Of a stretch of 64,000 nucleotides of DNA, positions 24,401 to 32,243 are shown piece after piece. The position numbers and the translations under genes were made by a program. Positions within the stretch are counted from its first letter, which is position 1. Each line of letters begins with the position of its first letter. This DNA comes from Oscillospiraceae bacterium (lineage in GTDB: Bacteria; Bacillota; Clostridia; Oscillospirales; Ruminococcaceae). The notes under the pieces were generated by a model. It did not search any database. It worked only from the letters and a program-made list of their open reading frames with translations, and was not told the DNA's origin. The stretch covers positions 50,485 to 114,484 of the forward strand of contig JAJQIF010000028.1 of the NCBI GenBank assembly GCA_021199355.1. Direction: 5' to 3'.

Positions 24401-25843
24401 ATGAAAATGAGAAAGCTCATGGCTGTCCTTCTGGCAGTCGTAGTTGCCATCTCTGCAATGGCTATCTCTGTGTTTGCTGATGAGACTTATACAATTCCTA
24501 TGTATAACTACTCTTCTACCACAACAAGCACATCCACCTACACAATTTCTGTTCCGCTTTATGGTCTTTATGGCTACCTCGTAGCTGGCGACACCATCAC
24601 CCTTAATCTTCCTACCACTTTTGTTAGCGATGACGACGGCGACGGCGCTCCTGATTACGAACTTCCCGTATCCTACACCTTGACCGTTGGCGGCGTTGAG
24701 GTTAAGCTCCAGGGTTCTGCTGATGCAGGCGCTGACAGCACCACTTACGGCACCTACTCTCAGGACGTAACCGTTGGCTATGCTGCACAGGACTACACCC
24801 TCGTTTCTTGGGCTAACTTTGAAGCATTCGCAATGGTTCCCCAGAGCACTTCTGTTTCTGCTTCCACCACTATGACTATTACTGCTACCGTTGACTGGAG
24901 CGGCTATTCTTCTGATCCTACTTGCGAGTCTTGGGAAGCAATGGCTACTTGGTGGCCTGTATGGGGTATGTACTATGGACAGCAGGTTATCGCAACTGTT
25001 GAGTCTGCTACCCAGGGCACTACTGAAATCTATGGCTACTCTCTCAGCGTTTCCAAGTCCAATGGTTCTTCCAAGGCTACAAACAGTGTAGTTATCATTG
25101 CTGATACCACCACTGATGATGATACCTTTGATGAAGAAGATACCGCAAACACTCTTCTCTACTGGGATCACACTCTCTACAACAGAAACATCATGCTCGT
25201 TGCTGCTTCTACCGAGGGTGCAACCGCTACTTTGGAAGTTAATCTTGCTGATTCCATCACCGGTTATGCTGTTTACACTCTGACCACCACTGCTGAGGCT
25301 GCATCTTCTTCCGACGTTTACTCTTACAGTACTGGTTTGGGCAATGATCTTTGGTACACTTCAGGAACTTCTGCACTTTACAATGCAATCGCTGACACCT
25401 ACGCCCTTGCCGGTGAGACCACCAGCACCCTTACCTTCGATGTACCTGTAAGCGCTCTCTACAACAGCACTTATGGTCTTTACAACGGCACTATGTTCAT
25501 CACTCAGCTCGTAACCGCTACTTCCAACAGCGATTACCTCTCGCTCAACTACTACACCAACTCCTATGATGCTGATGGTGATGGTACTACCGACACCTAC
25601 ACTCTCGAAGCAACTGAAGTCAACCTCATCGTAACCATTCCGACCGATGACGACGACACTGTTGTCGAGAACGACGATCCTATTGAGGATACCAACACCG
25701 AGACTGAGAACGACGAGCTTGAAGTAGACGACACTGACGACACCACCACTGAGCCCGAGACCAACCCTACCACCGGTATCGTTCTGGCACTCGTTCCTAT
25801 GGCTGTTGCCGCTGCTGCTGCTGTAGCTTCTAAGAGAAGATAA
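24401..25843 (+). CDS. Secreted surface protein with NPTTG-type wall anchor
   Basis: A 480-residue exported protein of unknown role. The signal peptide is residues 1-27 (MKMRKLMAVLLAVVVAISAM, cut after VFA), beta-rich Thr/Ser/Tyr-rich domains span about 30-410, and an acidic Asp/Glu/Thr stalk spans about 415-450. The C-terminal sorting signal is NPTTG, a hydrophobic stretch and SKRR. The ATG at 24401 has a strong AAGGAGG ribosome site. Codons favour GCT, ACT and TCT more than neighbours do, and both promoter and terminator are strong, all pointing to high expression. Sortase attachment is inferred; no sortase is in the window. Confidence 0.78.
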   Translation: MKMRKLMAVLLAVVVAISAMAISVFADETYTIPMYNYSSTTTSTSTYTISVPLYGLYGYLVAGDTITLNLPTTFVSDDDGDGAPDYELPVSYTLTVGGVEVKLQGSADAGADSTTYGTYSQDVTVGYAAQDYTLVSWANFEAFAMVPQSTSVSASTTMTITATVDWSGYSSDPTCESWEAMATWWPVWGMYYGQQVIATVESATQGTTEIYGYSLSVSKSNGSSKATNSVVIIADTTTDDDTFDEEDTANTLLYWDHTLYNRNIMLVAASTEGATATLEVNLADSITGYAVYTLTTTAEAASSSDVYSYSTGLGNDLWYTSGTSALYNAIADTYALAGETTSTLTFDVPVSALYNSTYGLYNGTMFITQLVTATSNSDYLSLNYYTNSYDADGDGTTDTYTLEATEVNLIVTIPTDDDDTVVENDDPIEDTNTETENDELEVDDTDDTTTEPETNPTTGIVLALVPMAVAAAAAVASKRR

Positions 25844-25878
25844 TTTCCTCCTGTAACGAAGGATAATTAAAATCGATT

Positions 25879-25913
25879 CTCCCCACCTGATGCAGACAGG
25901 TGGGGAGTTTTTT
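25879..25913 (+). terminator. Terminator after the wall-anchored protein gene
   Basis: Eleven-base stem CTCCCCACCTG/CAGGTGGGGAG followed by TTTTTT. Confidence 0.9.
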
Positions 25914-26012
25914 GCGGGAGATATAATTGCTTAATTCCCTCTTGATTTTCCCCGACAAACAGTATATAATATCATTGGTCAAGAAAACACTTTATCGGAA
26001 AGAGGAAGTAAA

Positions 26013-27830
26013 TTGATTAGAAATGATTTGAGAAACATCGCTATAATCGCTCACGTTGACCACGGAAAGACTACTCTGGTCGACGGCATGCTCAGGCAGA
26101 GCGGTACATTCAGAGAAAATCAGGTCGTGAACGAGCGAGTTATGGACTCGAACGACATCGAGCGCGAGCGTGGTATCACCATCCTCGCCAAGAACACCTC
26201 GGTCGTCTATAAGGACGTCAAAATCAACATCGTCGACACCCCCGGTCACGCCGACTTCGGCGGTGAGGTCGAGAGAATCTTCAAGATGGTTGACGGCGTA
26301 ATTTTGCTCGTTGACGCCGCCGAGGGTCCCATGCCCCAGACGAGATTTGTTTTGCAGCATGCTCTCGAGCTCGGGCACAGAGTCATCATCGTTATAAACA
26401 AGATCGACCGCCCGGACGCGAGAATCGACGAAGTAATCGACGAGTGCTATGAGCTTCTTATGGACCTCAATGCTTCGGACGAACAGCTCGACTCCCCGAT
26501 TCTCTTCTGCTCGGGAAGGGACGGCACAGCATCAACGGACGAGAACACCCCCGGAACGGACCTGACGCCGCTCTTCGACAAGATTCTCGAATATATCCCG
26601 GCGCCCGAGGGCGAGCCGGAGGAGCCGCTTCAGCTTCTCGTGTCCTCGATTGACTATAACGACTATGTCGGAAGAATCGCCATTGGCAAGATCGAGCGCG
26701 GCTCCGTCAAGGTGGGTCAGGAGGTCACCATCGGCGACTATCACGAGACGAAGAAGCCCTATCGTGGCAAGATTGTAACCCTTTATCAGATTGCGGGCTT
26801 GGAAAGAGTCCCCGCAGAGAAAGCGACGGTCGGCGACATCGTCTGCATCAGCGGCATTGAAAACATCACCATCGGCGACACCATCTGCGACACGCAGAAT
26901 TTCGAGCCGCTTCCCTTCGTCAAGATAAGCGAGCCGACGGTCGAGATGACCTTCTCGGTCAACGATTCGCCGTTTGCGGGCAGAGAGGGCAAGTATGTCA
27001 CCTCGCGCCACCTCCGCGAAAGACTCTTCAGAGAGCTTCTGAAGGACGTTTCGCTTCGTGTATCGGAGACCGACTCCACCGATTCGTTCAAGGTCGCGGG
27101 TCGTGGCGAGATGCACCTTTCGATACTTATTGAGAACATGCGCCGTGAGGGCTACGAGATGGGCGTTTCGACCCCGAGAGTCCTCTATAAGGAGATTGAC
27201 GGCAAGCTCTGCGAACCGATTGAGGAGCTCGTTGTCGACGTCCCCGAGACGGCTGTCGGCGCCGTCATGGAGAAGATGGGCACCAGAAAAGCCGAAATGG
27301 TCTCGATGAACCCGATGGGCTCGCGAATGAGGGTCGTCTTCCACGTCCCCGCAAGAGGCTTGTTTGGCTACAGAAACGAGTTCCTTACCGACACCAAGGG
27401 CGAGGGCATCATGAACTCCGTCTTCTACGGCTACGAGCAGTATAAGGGCGACATCCCGAGGCGCTCGAACGGCTCTCTCGTGGCATTCGAGACGGGCGAA
27501 GCCGTTACCTATGGTCTTTACAACGCGCAGGAGAGGGGAGCTCTCTTCATCGGTGCGGGCACTCCCGTTTATGAGGGCATGATTGTCGGCGTCTCCCCGA
27601 AGCCGGGCGACCTCGTCGTCAACGTCTGCAAGAAGAAGCACCTGACGAACACCCGTGCAAGCGGAAGTGACGACGCACTCAGGCTTATTCCCCCGAGGGT
27701 TCTGAGCCTTGAAGACAGCCTTGAATTCATTGCGGACGACGAGCTTGTCGAAGTAACGCCGAAGAATATAAGACTCAGAAAGAAGACACTTTCGAATATT
27801 CAGAGAGCGAAGGACAGAGCGAAGTTATAA
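26013..27830 (+). CDS. typA: Ribosome-binding GTPase TypA/BipA
   Basis: A translational GTPase that binds the ribosome in the EF-G site and helps growth and ribosome assembly under stress. It has 605 residues, family-typical. The G1 P-loop AHVDHGKTT is at residues 13-21, RGITI near 52, DTPGHADF near 74-81 and NKIDRPDA near 129-136, followed by the EF-G-like domains II, III and V and the BipA-specific C-terminus. The start is a TTG at 26013 after an AGAGGAAG ribosome site; no ATG or GTG fits better. A candidate -10, TATAAT, is near 25965. Confidence 0.96.
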   Translation: MIRNDLRNIAIIAHVDHGKTTLVDGMLRQSGTFRENQVVNERVMDSNDIERERGITILAKNTSVVYKDVKINIVDTPGHADFGGEVERIFKMVDGVILLVDAAEGPMPQTRFVLQHALELGHRVIIVINKIDRPDARIDEVIDECYELLMDLNASDEQLDSPILFCSGRDGTASTDENTPGTDLTPLFDKILEYIPAPEGEPEEPLQLLVSSIDYNDYVGRIAIGKIERGSVKVGQEVTIGDYHETKKPYRGKIVTLYQIAGLERVPAEKATVGDIVCISGIENITIGDTICDTQNFEPLPFVKISEPTVEMTFSVNDSPFAGREGKYVTSRHLRERLFRELLKDVSLRVSETDSTDSFKVAGRGEMHLSILIENMRREGYEMGVSTPRVLYKEIDGKLCEPIEELVVDVPETAVGAVMEKMGTRKAEMVSMNPMGSRMRVVFHVPARGLFGYRNEFLTDTKGEGIMNSVFYGYEQYKGDIPRRSNGSLVAFETGEAVTYGLYNAQERGALFIGAGTPVYEGMIVGVSPKPGDLVVNVCKKKHLTNTRASGSDDALRLIPPRVLSLEDSLEFIADDELVEVTPKNIRLRKKTLSNIQRAKDRAKL

Positions 27831-27854
27831 TCCCAAAAAACTTTGCAAAACCTA

Positions 27855-27883
27855 TTGACAAATAGGCTCATACACGCTAAACT
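27855..27883 (+). promoter_or_regulatory. Candidate promoter for the acyl carrier protein gene
   Basis: TTGACA (27855-27860), 17 bases, TAAACT (27878-27883), ahead of a ribosome site GGAGGAGG and the ATG at 27932. Confidence 0.55.
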
Positions 27884-27931
27884 TATCGTAGACTTATTTT
27901 ATAAGACTCTATAGTAGGAGGAGGTACTTTT

Positions 27932-28156
27932 ATGGTATTTGATAAAATCGTGGCGATTATCGCCGATCAGCTCGATATGGAAGTCAGCGACATCACTGCC
28001 GATTCCACTTTCGAAAATCTCGGTGCGGATTCTCTCGATGTTGTCGACGTTATAATGACTCTCGAGGATGAGTTTGACATGGAGATTCCCGATGAAGCAA
28101 TCGAAGGAATGAAGACCGTCGGCGAGCTTGTCAAGTTCGTTGAGGACAACACCTAA
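27932..28156 (+). CDS. acpP: Acyl carrier protein
   Basis: Carries growing acyl chains on a phosphopantetheine arm in fatty acid synthesis. The 74-residue acidic protein has the attachment serine at residue 34 in GADSLDVVD, and the four-helix pattern ends with MKTVGELVKFVEDN. It has its own promoter and an unusually strong GGAGGAGG ribosome site. No fab genes lie nearby, so it could be the main fatty-acid carrier or a dedicated one; the sequence (DSLD, EIPDEA) is most like the housekeeping type. Confidence 0.93.
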   Translation: MVFDKIVAIIADQLDMEVSDITADSTFENLGADSLDVVDVIMTLEDEFDMEIPDEAIEGMKTVGELVKFVEDNT

Positions 28157-28215
28157 GGTGTTGTGTCAATACTTGAGTGTTGTGACAACACTTTATGTGT
28201 TGTGTTATACTCTGA
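28145..28215. promoter_or_regulatory. Cluster of GTGTTGTG-type palindromes
   Basis: AACACCTAAGGTGTT overlaps the acyl carrier stop, followed by AGTGTTGTGACAACACT and TGTGTTGTGTTATAC. The core GTTGTG recurs three to four times within 70 bases. It could be a terminator followed by an operator-like cluster; no regulator is assigned. Confidence 0.4.
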
Positions 28216-28302
28216 TATAAACAGGAAACTTTGAAAAAGCAAAGCCCTCCGAGGACAGAGAAATCTGTCCTCTTGTTTTTACGTCTCTTTTTAAAATCCC
28301 CG

Positions 28303-28331
28303 TTGCAAAACCCTTTGATTTGTGGTACAAT
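28303..28331 (+). promoter_or_regulatory. Promoter for the Nudix gene
   Basis: TTGCAA (28303-28308), 17 bases, TACAAT (28326-28331), about 55 bases before the ATG at 28387. Confidence 0.6.
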
Positions 28332-28386
28332 ATACTCAACATTGAAATTTCGCACGGGGCGTTGTCGCCGTGCAGAAGGGACCAGT

Positions 28387-28791
28387 ATGCTTCATGAAAA
28401 ATCGTGCGGCGGGATTGTCTGGCGCAAGTTTCATGGCAACACGGAAATACTGCTTGTGAAGCACATAAACAGCGGGCATTGGTCGTTCCCAAAGGGTCAC
28501 GTCGAAGAAGGCGAGACGGAGATTCAGACCGCCACTCGGGAGATTTTCGAGGAGACGGGAATCGAGGTCATCATCGACCAGACCTTCCGGGAGACGGTGT
28601 CCTACTCCCCGAAAAAGGGGACGCACAAAACGGTGGTCTATTTCCTCGCCAAGGCGAAGAACACCGATTTTGTTCCGCAGGAGGACGAGATTGCCGACAT
28701 CAAGTGGGTGGAAATCGACCGGGCGGATGCCGTGTTGTCCTATGATAACGACAAAAGTGTAGCCCAGAAGGCTCGAGGACACATCACATGA
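28387..28791 (+). CDS. Nudix hydrolase, Ap4A-hydrolase-like
   Basis: A 134-residue small pyrophosphohydrolase with the Nudix box starting GHVEEGETE and ending REIFEETGIEV, residues about 38-60, which binds the catalytic metals. The N-terminal KSCGGIVWRK and the FPKGHVEEGE run resemble bis(5'-nucleosyl)-tetraphosphatases, so a dinucleoside polyphosphate or damaged nucleotide is a likely substrate; this is family inference. The ATG at 28387 is chosen for its GAAGGGA ribosome site. The 3' end meets a hairpin shared with the convergent spoVG gene. Confidence 0.85.
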   Translation: MLHEKSCGGIVWRKFHGNTEILLVKHINSGHWSFPKGHVEEGETEIQTATREIFEETGIEVIIDQTFRETVSYSPKKGTHKTVVYFLAKAKNTDFVPQEDEIADIKWVEIDRADAVLSYDNDKSVAQKARGHIT

Positions 28792-28793
28792 AA

Positions 28794-28814
28794 AAAGCCG
28801 GCTCAGCCGGCTTT
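28794..28814. terminator. Shared terminator containing the spoVG stop codon
   Basis: AAAGCCGGCT-C-AGCCGGCTTT. A runs on the plus side give T runs on minus. The spoVG TGA (28803-28805) lies in the loop. It serves the Nudix and spoVG transcripts from both sides. Confidence 0.7.
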
Positions 28815-29063
28815 CGCATTATAATACGCCTCTAAGATTTCCGATTCCATCTCTTGTCTCGCTTCCGTCGAGATGGGATGGACTATGTCTCTGAACACCC
28901 CGGCATCGTCGCGCCTCGACGGCATGGCGACGAAGAGACGGTCCTCGCCCTCGATGACCTTGATGTCGTGGACGGCAAAGGCGTTGTCGAACGTGACGCT
29001 CACGATTCCCTTGAGCTTCCCCTCGGGGATGAGCTTTCTTACTTTGATACCCGTAATTGTCAT
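28803..29063 (-). CDS. spoVG: SpoVG-family RNA/DNA-binding regulator
   Basis: SpoVG proteins are small nucleic-acid-binding regulators affecting division, sporulation, capsule and virulence genes in Firmicutes. This one has 86 residues from the ATG at 29063 (MTITGIKVRKL), chosen for its GAAAGGA ribosome site; an upstream in-frame TTG lacks one. The family core IVSVTFDNAFAVHDIKVI and FVAMPSRR is complete, followed by DIVHPISTEARQ. The stop codon lies inside the terminator hairpin. It runs divergently from murC. Confidence 0.94.
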   Translation of the reverse strand: MTITGIKVRKLIPEGKLKGIVSVTFDNAFAVHDIKVIEGEDRLFVAMPSRRDDAGVFRDIVHPISTEARQEMESEILEAYYNAKAG

Positions 29064-29249
29064 GGCAAATTGTCCTTTCAAGTTTTAGACTATCCCTATT
29101 TTTGCCGTGAAGACGGGATTTTATACCACCCAGGGAGCCGATTTTGAGCTTAGAACGAAATTTTTTTGAGAAAATTCCCGAAAAGGTGTTTATTTTTTCT
29201 TCGAAATGTAATATACTTAAGGTGAACTTTTGTTGTTGGGGGTTTATAC

Positions 29250-30665
29250 ATGTCTGAACACTTTTCCCTCGCCAGGGATTCAATCCTTGCGGGGAAGCAA
29301 CATATACATTTCATCGGCATCGGCGGGAGTGGGATGTTCCCTCTGGCTCAGATTCTTCACGGGATGGGGTTCTATCTCACCGGTTCCGACAATAATGAGA
29401 CGGAAACCTTGGAGCAGGTTCGTGCCATGGGCATCCCCGTCTTCATGGGTCAGCGCGCCGAGAATATCGAGGGATCAGATCTCATCGTTCACACCGCCGC
29501 CATCATGAGCGACAACCCGGAGCTCATTGCGGCAAGAGCAAGCGGCGTGCCGGTGCTCGAGCGCTCCGAGCTTCTTGGGCTCGTCACGAAGAGCTATGAT
29601 AACGCCGTCTGCGTCTCGGGAACTCACGGGAAGACCACGACCTCCTCGATGCTTGCGGAGATTATGCGTGAATCCGGCGAGGATTTCGGCTGTGTAATCG
29701 GCGGGAAGCTCCGCTCAATCGGCGGCTCGGGCAGAACCGGCAACGGCGACAAGATGGTCTGCGAGTCCTGCGAGTTTGTCGACACGTTTTTGAAGCTTTA
29801 TCCCGACATCGCGATTATCCTGAATATCGACGCCGACCACCTCGACTATTTCAAGACGATGGATAACCTGAAAGCATCGTTCCACAAGTTCGCCGAAAAC
29901 GCTACGAAGTGCCTTATCTATAACGGCGACGACGCGAACACTCTCGAAGCTGTTGCGGGTGTCTCAGGAAAAGACTTGATTACCTTCGGCTGGTCGGACA
30001 CAAACGACTATTACCCCGTCATACACGAAATCCGTGGGCTTCTGACGACGTTTTCCGTCTATCATAAGGGAACTATGCTGTTTGACGCTGAAATCCACGT
30101 CCCGGGCAAGCATAACGTCCTGAACGCCACTGCGGCGATTGCGGCTTGCAGATACTTGGGGATTCCCGACGAGAATATTGTCAAGGGCTTAGCTGAGTTT
30201 AAGGGCGCAGAGAGACGGTTTGAAAAGCTTGCCGAAGTGGATGGCATCACGATTGCCGACGACTATGCGCATCATCCGAGGGAGATTGAAGTAACGCTGC
30301 AAGCGGCGAAGGGTCTCGGGTTTAACCGAATCATCGCCGTGCATCAGCCGTTCACCTACTCGAGGACATATACACTCATGGACGACTTCGCAAGGGTGCT
30401 GAAGCTTGCCGATTTGGTTGTCCTGACCGAGATAATGGGCTCCCGCGAGAAGAAGACCTACGGCGTCAAGGCGGCTGACCTCGCCGAAAAGATTGACGGG
30501 TGCGTCCTGACTCCGACATTCGACGAGTGCGTGGAGTTTCTGAGGTCGGAGATAAAACCGGGCGACCTCGTTATAACTATGGGCTGTGGAGACATCTATA
30601 AGGTCTCACATAAACTTTCAAAAATTCTAAAGGAGGAACGAAGCGATGGCAGAAGTCAAACTTAA
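29250..30665 (+). CDS. murC: UDP-N-acetylmuramate-L-alanine ligase
   Basis: Adds L-alanine to UDP-MurNAc, the first peptide step in peptidoglycan precursor synthesis, in the cytosol. The 471 residues include the N-terminal nucleotide fold HFIGIGGSGM near 20-29, the ATP P-loop GTHGKTTTSSM near 125-135 and the late block TIADDYAHHPREI typical of MurC. The start at 29250 follows a TGGGGGT ribosome site. Its last 20 bases overlap lexA, so the two are probably coupled. Confidence 0.96.
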   Translation: MSEHFSLARDSILAGKQHIHFIGIGGSGMFPLAQILHGMGFYLTGSDNNETETLEQVRAMGIPVFMGQRAENIEGSDLIVHTAAIMSDNPELIAARASGVPVLERSELLGLVTKSYDNAVCVSGTHGKTTTSSMLAEIMRESGEDFGCVIGGKLRSIGGSGRTGNGDKMVCESCEFVDTFLKLYPDIAIILNIDADHLDYFKTMDNLKASFHKFAENATKCLIYNGDDANTLEAVAGVSGKDLITFGWSDTNDYYPVIHEIRGLLTTFSVYHKGTMLFDAEIHVPGKHNVLNATAAIAACRYLGIPDENIVKGLAEFKGAERRFEKLAEVDGITIADDYAHHPREIEVTLQAAKGLGFNRIIAVHQPFTYSRTYTLMDDFARVLKLADLVVLTEIMGSREKKTYGVKAADLAEKIDGCVLTPTFDECVEFLRSEIKPGDLVITMGCGDIYKVSHKLSKILKEERSDGRSQT

Positions 30666-31251
30666 TGACAGAGACAGAGCGGTTTACGAATGTATAAGAC
30701 AGGGAGCAGAGGTCGGTGTTATGCCCACTGTTCGCGAAATATGCAAGGCGATAGGCAACCCCTCAACCTCTACCATCCACAGAAGCATTCAGAAGCTTGC
30801 GGACGCAGGTCTCATCGAGAAGCCGGACGGGCACCTTAACCGTGCTTTAAAGCTTGTCGGAGAGGAGAGGGGACAGAAGGTTCCAATCCTCGGCACAGTC
30901 ACCGCCGGAATTCCGATTACAGCTATTCAGGAGATTGAAGGATACTTAAACTTCACTTCTTCGAAGCACTATGACGGCAAGCTCTTTGCCCTCAAGGTTC
31001 GTGGCGAGTCGATGATTAACGCCGCAATCCTTGACGGAGACACGGTAGTTGTTGAGCAGTGCGCAACCGCCGAGAACGGCGATATCGTCGTCGCCCTCGT
31101 AGACGAAGAGGACGCCACCGTAAAGCGCTTTTACAAGGAAGACGGTCACTACCGCTTGCAACCCGAAAACGACGAAATGGAGCCGATTATCTCCGACTCA
31201 GTGTCGATTATAGGCAAGGTCGTCGCAGTAATTCGTTATCTGGAGGATTAA
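30646..31251 (+). CDS. lexA: SOS repressor LexA
   Basis: Represses DNA-damage genes and cuts itself when RecA filaments form. It has 201 residues. A winged helix spans about 1-68 with the reading helix near STSTIHRSIQKL. The cleavage pair is Ala87-Gly88 (GTVTAGIP), the catalytic serine is 122 (RGESM) and the lysine is 160 (DATVKRF), all at normal spacing. It starts inside the end of murC with an AAAGGAGG ribosome site and is followed two bases later by a Nudix gene. No clear GAAC-N4-GTTC box is seen upstream, so autoregulation is not evident in this arrangement. Confidence 0.96.
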   Translation: MAEVKLNDRDRAVYECIRQGAEVGVMPTVREICKAIGNPSTSTIHRSIQKLADAGLIEKPDGHLNRALKLVGEERGQKVPILGTVTAGIPITAIQEIEGYLNFTSSKHYDGKLFALKVRGESMINAAILDGDTVVVEQCATAENGDIVVALVDEEDATVKRFYKEDGHYRLQPENDEMEPIISDSVSIIGKVVAVIRYLED

Positions 31252-31252
31252 T

Positions 31253-31828
31253 ATGGGAGTAGAAGCAGAAAACGAAATCCCTAAGCATTTAAATGAAGAG
31301 ACGCTCGACTCTGAACGAATCTTCGAGGGCAAGGTCGTAAATCTTCGGAGGGACAAGGTTCTTCTTGAGAGCGGCAGAACGAGTTTTAGAGAAGTCATCG
31401 AGCATAACGGCGGCGTGTGCGTCCTGCCGCTTACGGATGACGATGAGATTATTTTTGTGCGGCAGTTCAGATACCCGTTCAAGACGGTGCTTCTGGAGCT
31501 TCCCGCCGGCAAGCGTGAAGGCAACGAGGAGCCGATAAACTGTGGCATCCGTGAGCTCAAGGAAGAGGTCGGCGCGACGGCAGAGAAGATTACATACCTC
31601 GGAAACCTCTACCCGACCGTCGCCTATGACACGGAAATCATATACATGTATATGGCGGAAGGGCTCGACTTCGGCGAGCAGAACCTCGACCCCGGCGAGT
31701 TCATCGACGTCGTAAAAATCCCGTTCGACAAAGCCGTCGAAATGGTCATGAACGGCGAGATTCCGGACAGCAAGACGCAACTGGCGATTTTGAAAGCGAA
31801 GCTTTTGCGGGATAAAACGGAAAAATAA
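31253..31828 (+). CDS. Nudix hydrolase, ADP-ribose pyrophosphatase-like
   Basis: A 191-residue Nudix enzyme expected to split ADP-ribose or other ADP-sugars. The Nudix box starts with AGKREGNEEP and ends RELKEEVGAT (about residues 85-107), and the preceding RQFRYPFKTVLLELPAG is the mark of the ADP-ribose pyrophosphatase (NudF) group. It starts two bases after lexA with GGAGGATTA as ribosome site and so should be cotranscribed with murC-lexA. Its TAA is directly followed by the terminator/promoter end of peptide module 3. Confidence 0.9.
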   Translation: MGVEAENEIPKHLNEETLDSERIFEGKVVNLRRDKVLLESGRTSFREVIEHNGGVCVLPLTDDDEIIFVRQFRYPFKTVLLELPAGKREGNEEPINCGIRELKEEVGATAEKITYLGNLYPTVAYDTEIIYMYMAEGLDFGEQNLDPGEFIDVVKIPFDKAVEMVMNGEIPDSKTQLAILKAKLLRDKTEK

Positions 31829-31850
31829 AAAAGCCGTTGACAAGACGGCT
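31826..31850 (-). terminator. Module 3: peptide mRNA terminator overlapping the antisense promoter
   Basis: On minus: AGCCGT-CTTGTCA-ACGGCT then TTTTTTA. It contains the antisense -35 box TTGACA (31837-31842) and begins at the Nudix stop codon. Confidence 0.75.
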
Positions 31851-31865
31851 CAGGAATGGTATAAT
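31837..31865 (+). promoter_or_regulatory. Module 3: antisense RNA promoter
   Basis: TTGACA (31837-31842), 17 bases, TATAAT (31860-31865), exact consensus, pointing toward the 3' end of the peptide gene. Confidence 0.8.
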
Positions 31866-31871
31866 AAAGAT

Positions 31872-32005
31872 GGTCAGAGGCTTTAGATTGCAAGCAAGCT
31901 TGCAATCTATCCTGAAGTGGTAATTCAGGCAACGGTCACTCTTCCCATAATATTAAATCATGTATAGATGACTGCGCTTGAAATCTCAGGCGCGGTTACT
32001 TTTTC
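31872..32005 (+). ncRNA. Module 3: predicted antisense RNA
   Basis: About 134 bases. The first hairpin is AGATTGCAAG/CTTGCAATCT, where module 1 has AAGTTGCAAG/CTTGCAACTT: two paired changes that keep the stem. It ends at GCGCTTGA/TCAGGCGC followed by GGTTACTTTTTC over the peptide stop codon. Confidence 0.65.
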
Positions 32006-32088
32006 AGGTGGGAACCTACGGCTACGCCTATACTGAAAGAGGTCAACAGCAGAGCCAAGACCTCCAAGATTACAGAAATAATCTCCAT
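31996..32088 (-). CDS. Module 3: 30-residue hydrophobic peptide, putative type I toxin
   Basis: Codes for MEIISVILEVLAL followed by LLTSFSIGVAVGSHLKK, differing from module 1 by only two residues (Met to Leu, Ala to Ser). The start here is ATG where module 1 has GTG, with the same GAGGAGGTG ribosome site. The promoter on minus is exact consensus. The mRNA 5' GGTTAGAGG can pair with CCTCTGACC near its 3' end with one G-U, against GTGAGAGG/CCTCTCAC in module 1. It lies between a Nudix gene and the S41 protease gene and is unrelated to either. Confidence 0.72.
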   Translation of the reverse strand: MEIISVILEVLALLLTSFSIGVAVGSHLKK

Positions 32089-32139
32089 AAGGCTTCACCT
32101 CCTCTCACGAGGAAAGAGCAACCACCTCTAACCGATTGT

Positions 32140-32168
32140 ATTATATCATACGGTTTGGACGTTGTCAA
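32140..32168 (-). promoter_or_regulatory. Module 3: peptide promoter
   Basis: On minus: TTGACA (32163-32168), 17 bases, TATAAT (32140-32145). Confidence 0.8.
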
Positions 32169-32202
32169 CGCCGTTGGAAACGAAAGTTTTAAAAATTTCA
32201 CA

Positions 32203-32240
32203 CAACAAAAATGCCTCCTCAAATTTTGGGGAGGCATTTA
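32203..32240 (-). terminator. Terminator of the ftsEX-peptidase run
   Basis: AATGCCTCC/GGAGGCATT stem just after the S41 protease stop, with TTTTTG on the minus strand. Confidence 0.85.
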
Positions 32241-32243
32241 TTA

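Noticed and set aside
30500..30645. SOS box upstream of lexA
   Set aside because: No GAAC-N4-GTTC-like site is present; the region codes for the end of MurC.
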